Of a DNA stretch of 64,000 nucleotides, positions 47,501-64,000 are shown piece by piece. Origin of the DNA: Agelaius tricolor (Eukaryota; Chordata; Aves; Passeriformes; Icteridae); NCBI GenBank assembly GCA_023055355.1, contig JALJCS010000034.1, positions 4,540,001 to 4,604,000 of the forward strand, written 5' to 3'. The translations under genes and the position numbers were made by a program. The notes below the pieces were generated by a model, which did no database searches, was not told where the DNA came from, and was given only the letters and a program-made list of their open reading frames with translations. The first letter of the stretch is position 1; every line of letters begins with the position of its first letter.

Positions 47501-50500
47501 GCTACCCTTAAGGGGGGATGAATGTTTCTTCAGTGAAATGCATGACAAAGCCCCCATCTGCTGTAGTGGAGATTTAAGTGTTTTTGGGTTAATAACACAC
47601 TCTGGGCTGACTGTGCAGATAATGTTCAGCTGTGTGACTGTCTCTGAAATGACACTACCCAGCTAACAACTCATGGCAGAAACTGCACCATAATCTGAGT
47701 CAACTTCTTCATCAAAAAGTCTTGCTTCCAAGCAGAAAAGTGACACTTCCACTTGATGAAAAAACCTGTCTGACTGAGGAGTGCAGCTTTTCCCTATGTC
47801 CTCATGCTCAGCCCATGACTTTCTCCCGCAGATTACAAGTTTTTCTACTTTCTGGAACCCAAGTGCTTTCATGTTTAATTATGTCATACTCACTGGTCAT
47901 ACTTTAAAAATGTCCTTTCCTTACAACAGGTATTTTTCTCAGATTTTAAAGAGCGCTGTGGTGAGCAGGATGAGTGCTGTGGTGCAGCTTACCAGGATCT
48001 TTTCCACATCAGTCATGCAGGGCTTTCAAATTAGAGGTTAACGGTAACAAAACGCTCACGTCATTTTACAGCAGCAGGAGGAGGAGGATACAGGCACATC
48101 TGTGATGATGTGCATTTAAAATGCTATGGGGAACTATACCCACAGGAAGGAGTTATTAAGGAGTGAGTGTCCAGCTAAAAACATCCTGTTTTTTAATAAT
48201 ACATGGCAGAGTTATGTGTAGGAGGATATTTCAAAGATGAAGTACCAGTCTTCTTTCAAGATATGTCAAAGGACATGCTTTAGGAGGGTAGTCACATATC
48301 TGCCTCCCCGTGGCTTGTGACTTCATGATTTCATTCCTCCTGTAAATATTTAGCAGTGTCCAAGTTCAACTACTGTAATGATTAAAAGAGGCAACAAAAG
48401 GAAAGCAGGAGGAAGTTTGTGATTAGAGGATTTGTTTTCTAGAAAAGCCATTCCTCAGCCAAAGGGTTTGCTGTGACCAGGGAGGGCTGGTGAAGGCAGG
48501 AAACTGCTGTTTGAATCAAACAGAAAGTGTGTTTGCTCTCCTCTGTTCCCCTGAAATTGAAGCCTGTGAATGTCATTTTTGGCAGTGAAATTCCCAGTGA
48601 GGTGATCAGAATCTCTGCTAGGGGATACCTAAATCCAGAGCAAGAAGGAGGAAAACACAGTAACAGGATTTGCTGCCTGGTCTCATGTTCTCTTGCTGGG
48701 CCACACGTGGTTGGCATCAGTGAGATTAAGAGTGACTGCCCTGGATTGTGGTTCTTAAAACTCTCCCTCCTGCTGCAAATGTGGTATCTGGAGCTTTAGT
48801 TCATCCAGTGCCAGGATGACTTTCTGGAAAGGTTTATACTTGAAACCCAACCAAGTAATCACTATTACAATACCACTTGGTTTTGAAGGTTCTCTTTTGG
48901 GGAACAGGCAAGAAAAGCATTTAAAAAACAAAAAGAATCCCTTAGATAGCTCCAAATAATGAGTAATGGAGGAGAAAAATATCCTTATCCTACCTGTTTT
49001 ATTTATGACTGATGTAAAAATGCATGCAGAGATGCTCAGTGTTGAGATGCACCTGTCAACCACAGAATGAGTGCAGACACCACTGCTTGCACTGTAAGCA
49101 TCAGCAGGCAGGAGCAGGTATTTGTAAAACAACTTGGGAACTACTTTTAAGTCACTTTTCAGAAGTGGCTTATCAAACCTATCCACCTCCATCTTCCTGT
49201 GCAGTTTCACAGTAATGCAGCTGCTCAGGTTAGATTTCCTTAAGTACCAGGACTGGCCAAGGGTGATCATCCTAGGTGTGTGTAGGCTCTCCTTCCTGGA
49301 GTCCTTCAACTCCAAGTACTTTGTTTTAACAAGTGCATTAAGGTGGTAGCAATGCAAATAACAGCTGTGTTGTAAGGTTTGTAGACTTTGTGAGGGGGAA
49401 GAAAATGCCTTTCACACTTCTTCCTCTCCTTTTACTTTCCTTCCTCAGCTTGTCTCTCATGCCATTGTTGCACACTTGCAAACATGTCATATTTACGAAC
49501 GTGTCACTTTCTGGATATGTTGCATATTTACGAACATGTCACTTTCTGGATATATTGGATATTTACAATTATGTCACTTTGTGGATATGTTGCATATTTA
49601 TGAACATGTCACTTTGTGGATGGCAGGCCACATCCTCCTCGGAGGCGGAGCATTTTGGAAATGCTTTTTAAAAAGACATTAATCACTTCATACACCAGAG
49701 ACTCCTCTGTATCTTTACACATGTGGAAAATCCTGCCGCCTACAAACGGATGTAGTAACTTAGCTGGAAGACACATCACACATTCCACTATTTCTGAACA
49801 ATAATGGCCAAGCCCAATGAGTAACATTTGCTCCTCTCTGCTTGGCCACTCTGATCCAGTCTGGTAAAACATGACCTGACCCCGCTTATTCACACCTTTG
49901 TCATCACTTGGCTGCATGGTCCAGAGGCACAAGCCCTGGCTGTGCTGCCTTTGCTGCGTGGGAAACTCCAGACAGGAGGAAAAGCAGCTGCTGGTCTACT
50001 TGGCAGTGAGACTCACTACCTGCTCCCTGTTCCTGTGCTGGCTCCCTGCTGGCCAGCCAACCACTCTCCACATCTCTGCTTTCCATTGCAGGATGCTCAC
50101 AGGACTGACTCCTGCGCTTCACTGGCTGCCCACAGCTTTGGGATGGAGACTCTCACCTGAAAATTGCTTTTATTTACTGCAGACATGTTCTAAAATACTT
50201 TTTGATTAGGGAATAAAGAAAGCCTTGTGTTTGACCCCCTCCCCAATATCCATATTTAAATACTTTAATATTTCAAGAAAATTAATTAAAAATAGAATGG
50301 ATCCTTTCCACTACTCAGGGTCTCCCTCCTAAAGTAGAAAGATAATGGAATAAACCTACCAGGTGGTATCCATGCTGCTTAGTGTATTTTTGGGATGTGT
50401 TGCAGGTCCACAGACAGTAAGCAGAACAAGGACAAAAACCCCCACATGGCAGTCATTATTTCACACTTGTTTACCTGCCTAGAATGCTTTCCTGAAGTAT

Positions 50501-53298
50501 TTATGTCCTTTAAAGAAAACCCCAATAATGACTAAAAGCATACATGTTTGAAAAATGGTAGCAAAGAACACATACATTGTATGTTGTGCAGTTTTAAAAT
50601 CCATACAAGAAATTCCAAAATCTGTATACCTGCACTTACCAAAGTTTTCTTTAATGTTTTCTTTCTACTTGCAAAGTGCAGTGTTTTGAAGCACAGCTGC
50701 AAATTATGCTCTGAAAATGTATTTTTCAATATTTGTGAGTCTTTCAAAGTTATGATTTTTCTTACAGCTCTTTCTGATGCCCTCCAGGGTCACAACTCAT
50801 CTTTTATGTGATTTCCTTTCAAGCAGCACTTCCAGCTGTGCAAGTTCTATGCAGAAAACCTCTCTTTCACTTAGGTTTCCTCACAAGGAGCAACCCGGTG
50901 CTTTCGTGAGGAGAATGCACTGTCCTGCTCCAGTTTAATGCCACATATTTTAATGGTGAGGTCTCCATACCTCAGGAAAACATGCTCCAACATGTCCATT
51001 GACAAACTCCAAGGCCGCCTTCAGCATCCACCCTGCCCTCTGCTGGCCTGGGAACCGAAGACTCGCACTGCTGATGGCAGCAGCACTGCTTTGTAATTCA
51101 AGGGTTTTTTAGCCCAAGCTTCCTTTCACCTGACCTGCTGCCACACAGAACAAACCATCTTTTGTCAGTTCTTCCTAATTAGATTTTTCAAATTGCTGTT
51201 TATGGGCCTTAACACCACTTGGTAGAGAAATAACACCCCACAGAGTCCCTGCCAGCCAAGGACAAACAAGTGAGGGCTGCAACTGGAGAGATGTGCTCTC
51301 CCCAGCCTTGTAATTTCTGTGTGTTAATGCAACCCTCATCCAGTACATCAGGGCTCCAAACCAATCTCCAGTTACAGGTAACTGAGTGATGGGATAGGTA
51401 ACGGCTTATCTGGGGAACTCTGCTGAGTGAGAGAACAAAACCACTGGAATTTGGTGAAGCTAACTTCAAGATGATTGTATTTTTGGCTCATCATCAGTCC
51501 CTTGTGCTGTGCTGAATGAAAAAATAAAAAAGAAAAGAGGGGAAACCGTCTTGTCGAGCTCCTTGGAAATTTTCTGTTATGGAACAACTTTCTAGCTGTG
51601 GTTGTGGGAGGTCTATATGGATAAGAGTATGGTGTTTGTGTTTTTCTTTTTTAAAATATATGTTTGGATTAAAGATTCCTAGGCACAGCTTAGATCAGCT
51701 TTCAGACCATTGCCATTCAGACTAATAGCTGCTTTAGCTTCTGAACAATCCATGTTGGGTCAAGTCTTCCCCATTTACAAACATTAACTTCAACACAGTT
51801 TAAACAAATATACATATTAAGCACACAGAGCAGAGAAGTGCTTTTTTCTTTATATTGGTGCTTGCTTTTTCATTCCAAAATGCAGCAGCCAGCTGGTTTC
51901 CATGTGCTGGTTGCACAGAGGAACAATTCCTACTGAACAGGCTCCTAAGGGCTCCTCCAAGACTTTCTGTGGGTGCAACCACTCCTGTAACTCACCTGCA
52001 ACCCCCAGCTGGTGTGTGGCGAACCCTGGCAGCCTGCTGGGCCCCTCTCCCAGCCACAGCGTCAGGGTGGACGAGCCCTGCTCAGCGTGGTGGAAAGCAA
52101 AGCCTTGGGAAGCAGCCACTGCCGCAAGGCCGCTCTGGAGGATGGGGACACGGAGCCAGACAGCAATCCGGCCTTCATCCCGCCACTGAGACACGGACTC
52201 TGCAAGAGAGGGAAGTGAGGAGGGTCAGTGACCCCTTTGCCCTTGGCCTGTGTTGCTTTAAACTTTACCACACACTATAGCCGTTGGTAATGTGCAAAAA
52301 TCTGTATTTTCATGTAATTTACCACAGGGTAAAACTATTGTTGGTGTGAGAAACTCACCAGCAGTCCGAGAGGCTGCCAAGTCAACATTTTATGTGGTAC
52401 AACTGGGTGTTCACGTGCAAAATGACAGCTTTTACATTTAGGGTCTGTCATGAGAAACAGGGGAACTACTCTTCTGGGGTGCTCTGCCCCGTTCTGGGCT
52501 CCTCAGTACAAGGAAGATAAGGAACTACTGGAGTGGGTCCAGTGGAGGCCACAAAAAGGATGAGGGGTCTGGATCATCTCTCTGTGAGGGGAAACTGTGG
52601 GAGCTGGACCTGTTCAGTCTGGAGAAGATGAGTCTCAGTTGGGATTTCATCAATCCATCCAAATACCTCAAAGGGGGGTGCCAAGAGAAGGATGCCAGAC
52701 TCTTTTCAGCGGTACCCAGTGATGACGGGACAAGGAGCAATGACCACAAACTGAAACACCTGAAGTTTCACCTCCACACGAGGAAGAACAACTTCACACT
52801 GAGAGTGACAGAGCACTGGCTCGGGCTGCCCAGCGGGGGCGCGCAGTCTCCTTCTCTGGAGACATTCCAAACCCACCTGCTGCGGTTTGTCACTCCTGTG
52901 TCACCTGCTCCGGGCGATCGGACTGGATGATTTCCAGGGGTCCCTTCCAACCCTAACTATTTTACGGTTCTGTGAACGATCTGTTTTCCTCCTGCCAGCG
53001 CCCTTCACCCCCCGGCCGCGGCTCAGGCTCCGTGAGGGGAAGGCGGCGGCTGAGGGCGCCCCCTGGCGGGCCGCCCACCGCCCCTCACACACCGGCCCCC
53101 GCCCGCCCCGGCACTCGGGACCCCCGCCCGGCACTTGCCCCGCAGCCACCGCCCGAAGGCGGCCCGCTCCAGCCGCGGGGAGCCGCGCAGCTCGCCCAGG
53201 TCCACGCTCACACCCCCGAACTTGTCCGTCCTCGCCCGCAGCCCCGCCAGGGCCGCCCAGCCCCGCGCCCTCCGCAGCCCCCGCCACGGGCCCGCCAT
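41205..53298 (-). CDS. NUDT6: Nudix hydrolase 6 (FGF2 antisense gene), five coding exons
   Basis: A Nudix-family protein, also called GFG, encoded antisense to FGF2. Exons on the - strand: 53298-53139, 52199-51996, 47065-47010, 44605-44551, 41593-41205 (160+204+56+55+389 bp, 287 aa against about 316 in human). The N terminus is rich in Arg and Ala without acidic residues ([14 protein letters not shown]), which suits a mitochondrial presequence. Then come [18 protein letters not shown] and the Nudix fold. The Nudix box G-x5-E-x7-REVFEETGI is complete at residues 150-172, keeping the REVFEE metal-binding core, and is split by the last intron. The C-terminal part has [11 protein letters not shown] and [15 protein letters not shown]. 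Its physiological substrate is not settled. It faces FGF2 tail to tail and AFG2A head to head. The first intron uses a GC donor. Confidence 0.96.
41594..44550 (-). other. NUDT6: NUDT6 intron 4 (about 3 kb)
   Basis: A phase 1 GT-AG intron (donor GTAAGT), fully within the inferred FGF2 3' UTR. A 168-codon open frame on the - strand at 42442-42948 has no recognisable domain. The part at about 44020-44340 is richer in GC than its surroundings and may be an old insertion of unknown kind. Confidence 0.9.
44551..44605 (-). CDS. NUDT6: NUDT6 coding exon 4
   Basis: 55 bp with acceptor CCAATACAG and donor GTAAGT. It encodes [18 protein letters not shown] plus the first base of Gly159, that is, the start of the Nudix box. 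It is antisense to the distal part of the FGF2 3' UTR. Confidence 0.95.
44606..47009 (-). other. NUDT6: NUDT6 intron 3 (about 2.4 kb)
   Basis: A phase 0 GT-AG intron (donor GTAAGT). The last 550 bp overlap the FGF2 3' end. The rest is AT-rich with no recognisable feature. Confidence 0.9.
45128..45133 (+). promoter_or_regulatory. FGF2: Candidate distal FGF2 poly(A) signal
   Basis: AATAAA followed within 40 bases by GT-rich sequence (GGCTTGGTGTTGTT), the arrangement of a functional cleavage site. It stands about 4.4 kb past the FGF2 stop and just beyond NUDT6 exon 4, where the mammalian FGF2 transcript also ends. Confidence 0.6.
47010..47065 (-). CDS. NUDT6: NUDT6 coding exon 3
   Basis: 56 bp with acceptor TCTATACCAG and donor GTAAGT. 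It encodes (G)[18 protein letters not shown], the first strands of the Nudix fold. Confidence 0.96.
47066..51995 (-). other. NUDT6: NUDT6 intron 2 (about 4.9 kb)
   Basis: A phase 1 GT-AG intron (donor GTGAGT). It holds a 35-bp minisatellite at 49488 and a 200-codon open frame on the - strand at 48755-49357 that matches nothing I recognise. The remainder is AT-rich without visible features. Confidence 0.9.
49488..49622. repeat. 35-bp minisatellite, about four copies
   Basis: Copies begin at 49488, 49523, 49558 and 49593, each like CATATTTACGAACATGTCAC plus TTTCTGGATATGTTG, with a few substitutions. A more diverged partial copy precedes the array (TTGCACACTTGCAAACATGT). It lies in NUDT6 intron 2. 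Confidence 0.95.
51996..52199 (-). CDS. NUDT6: NUDT6 coding exon 2
   Basis: 204 bp with acceptor CCTCTCTTGCAG and donor GTGAGT. It encodes [20 protein letters not shown] to FATHQLGVA, including [17 protein letters not shown], which is highly conserved in NUDT6. Confidence 0.97.
52200..53138 (-). other. NUDT6: NUDT6 intron 1 with GC donor
   Basis: 939 bp. The exon 1 frame joins exon 2 only if the donor is GCAAGT (53138-53133 on the - strand), giving ..[16 protein letters not shown] in register with mammalian NUDT6. Nearby GT alternatives would shift the frame into a stop. More than half of the intron is a CR1 element; about 160 bp nearest exon 1 are CpG island. Confidence 0.85.
52465..52975 (+). 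mobile_element. CR1 LINE, 5'-truncated 3' end
   Basis: About 510 bp with the standard order of avian CR1 3' motifs: GTTCTGGGCTCCTCAGTACA, CTGTTCAGTCTGGAGAAGA, AAATACCTCAAAGGGGGGTG, GACAGAGCACTGGCT, TCTCCTTCTCTGGAGA, GGTCCCTTCCAACCC and the terminal TTCTGTGA. The end of the reverse transcriptase frame is still open at about 52628-52800 ([35 protein letters not shown]). 5' truncation is typical for CR1. The element is antisense to NUDT6. Confidence 0.95.
53139..53298 (-). CDS. NUDT6: NUDT6 coding exon 1
   Basis: Starts at an AUG in strong context (GCCATGG) and encodes [19 protein letters not shown] to FGRWLR plus one base. The motif [10 protein letters not shown] matches the human DRFGGISVRL. 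The frame is open further upstream, to an AUG at 53781, but that would run through AFG2A exon 1 and has no family support. Confidence 0.92.
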
Positions 53299-53382
53299 GG
53301 CGCTGAGCGGGGCGGGGAGCGGCCGCCCCGGGGGCGGTGCCGGCCTCTGCTCCGGAACCGCTCCGCGCCGGCCGCCGGCAGC

Positions 53383-62455
<9,073 letters not shown>

Positions 62456-64000
62456 GTAAGGCTTTGTTTATCTTATTTAGGGTATTATTTTACTGTTAGT
62501 CTCCTTATTAAAGCAAAAACAATCCACAGTCTGTGCTAATAGCTTTTGAAACACTGAAGATTTGTTAGTTTTTGTGCCAAAGCTCTTCCCAGGCAGATGG
62601 GAAAAATTCTTTGAATATGAATAACTTTTAACATGTGGTGTTAAGATCAATAACCCTGGGGAATCCCCTGTGCCATTTCTAGGATCTTAGCTTGCTCTCA
62701 GTAAACTGATGGTTTTGGGAGCTAACTAAGAGTTTTTATACTCTCTAGACAACCCCTTGCACACAAAAATCCTAAGTCACTCTTGCTGCACAGCTTGTCC
62801 TGCAGGTCCTTGTTCCCAGGATGTGGAGGCAGTGGGCCTCAGGGGTGTTTCCTGTGTCTCCCTTCCATATTTTGTGCCTGTATTCCATTTCCCTGCAGAT
62901 GAGGAGCTCCTGGCAGGGGCGAGGGCGCTGGGTGCACCTGGCTCAGGCTGTGCAGCAGAGCTGAGAGAGCTGCAGAGCACACTGTGAGCTGGGGGCTGGA
63001 ATGTGGCCCTTGGAGAATTATCCATGCCAAGGTTCAGTATGTTCCAGGGAATGCTTCACTTCTGTTTTCATTGGATGAAATATTGCAAGTATGCTCTATC
63101 AGTTCCTGGGCTTTGCCAGAGTGCATCTGCACAGTTTGAGCCTTGGAACTGCAATCTGCCCATGAGCAGCCCTTGAAAACAGCTGAGTCAAAATCCAACT
63201 GTCCGGCCCTGCTTACACACATTTGCTCCCTTGTAGCTCACAAATAAGTTTGCTGCATGTGCTGGTTACTTTTATTTCCTTTGGCACCGGGACAGCTTCC
63301 TCTGGCAGTGGCACAGAGCACGGATAATTCGTGCATCGGAACTGACTGTGAAGATGACAGATGTTTTATTAGGGGTGATGGCACCTGGAACAGCCAAGTC
63401 TTTGCTTGCCAGCCTGCAGGATTTTTAAGGGATAGTTCTCAAAGAGAAATTTGTGGAGTTTTTATGGATCAAGAAGAAAAAAATATATGAGATTATTTGT
63501 TTTCTAGTGCTTTCCTCTTGGCTTCAGTTGTGTTTTAAGCGCTGTTTTTAGTTAGAAAACATAATTTTTTTCCTGCTTGTATATACTTGTTAATAAAAAA
63601 GATTAAGTCCCTTTTTATTTTCCTTCCCCTGTGTTTTTGGAAGCCTGTCAGTCTGCCTGTGTCTCAGTCCTCAACTAGTAAACACTTAACTAATGTAATC
63701 TCAAGTTCTCAGTGAGAAGTGTTGTGGTTTCAATTCCAAACATGACCCAGCTGAGGCTTTTACTTATGCATGTGCAGAGGGATTCATAATCCAGCTGCAA
63801 ATAGATGATATTTACCCACTTCTTGAGGACCTCTTAGAAAATAAATCTGGAATGTTGTGCAGGTTGAGCATTGCATAGACAAAAACCTTCAGGCATCTTA
63901 CCTGTGACTGCTTGCAGGACATGGTGTTATCCAGGAGCTTTGCATCCAAAGGCAGTGGTGGGAATGAGGGGACGAGGATGTCTCCTTCCTGCTGCACTTC
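62456..64000 (+). other. AFG2A: AFG2A intron 9, 5' part
   Basis: A phase 1 intron continuing past the window edge. The next expected exon, which should begin with a Gly-Leu-Cys-Ala-Leu-Arg-Arg-like peptide leading to the second AAA+ module, is not found here. Short open frames such as the one near 62900 show no AFG2A likeness. Confidence 0.88.

Noticed and set aside
53125..53150. GT donors near the end of NUDT6 exon 1
   Set aside because: Donors at CG|GTGGC and CAA|GTGCC leave the wrong phase and lead to a stop in exon 2; only GCAAGT fits.
62899..62987. Candidate AFG2A exon 10 after a CCCTGCAG acceptor
   Set aside because: The peptide (DEELLAGARALGAPGSG) does not resemble the expected AFG2A sequence after ..LCKEAG and ends in a stop with no donor.

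Overview
This window is vertebrate nuclear DNA, almost certainly from a bird. It has long AT-rich introns with short GT-AG exons, two strong CpG islands, and a well-preserved CR1 LINE 3' end, which is the dominant avian retroposon. The FGF2 protein also carries avian-type residues (SANRF, LALK, KYSDWYV, KPGPK). A songbird is my guess from general feel; nothing here proves it. The gene order FGF2 - NUDT6 - AFG2A (SPATA5) is the conserved amniote arrangement.

Layout. Positions 1 to about 22240 are intergenic DNA upstream of FGF2. I find no gene there, only simple repeats, small tandem duplications and one CR1 remnant. FGF2 (+ strand) has three coding exons (22735-22915, 36892-36995, 40539-40724; 156 aa). 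Its 3' UTR probably runs about 4.4 kb to a poly(A) signal at 45128. NUDT6 (- strand) has five coding exons between 53298 and 41205 (287 aa). Its last two exons lie antisense inside the inferred FGF2 3' UTR. AFG2A (+ strand) starts 84 bp from the NUDT6 start codon in the opposite direction, in a shared CpG island. Nine coding exons (53383-62455) encode residues 1-552, covering the N domain and the first AAA+ ATPase module. The second AAA+ module lies beyond the window.

How the genes relate. FGF2 is a heparin-binding growth factor secreted without a signal peptide. NUDT6 is a Nudix-family protein long known as the FGF2 antisense gene (GFG). Convergent transcription of the two gives a sense-antisense pair whose overlap is visible here at base level. 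NUDT6 and AFG2A appear to share a bidirectional promoter, so the three genes form one linked unit: antisense tail to tail, then head to head.

Most notable points. (1) Both FGF2 cysteines linked to oligomerisation and unconventional secretion in mammals are absent (Ser79, Tyr97). (2) An open frame with an upstream AUG and Arg-Gly repeats extends FGF2 at its N terminus, matching the mammalian high-molecular-weight isoforms. (3) NUDT6 intron 1 uses a GC donor. (4) The AFG2A exon 1 splice donor is tandemly duplicated. (5) A CR1 element sits directly beside the bidirectional promoter. I found no wholly new biological system in this window.
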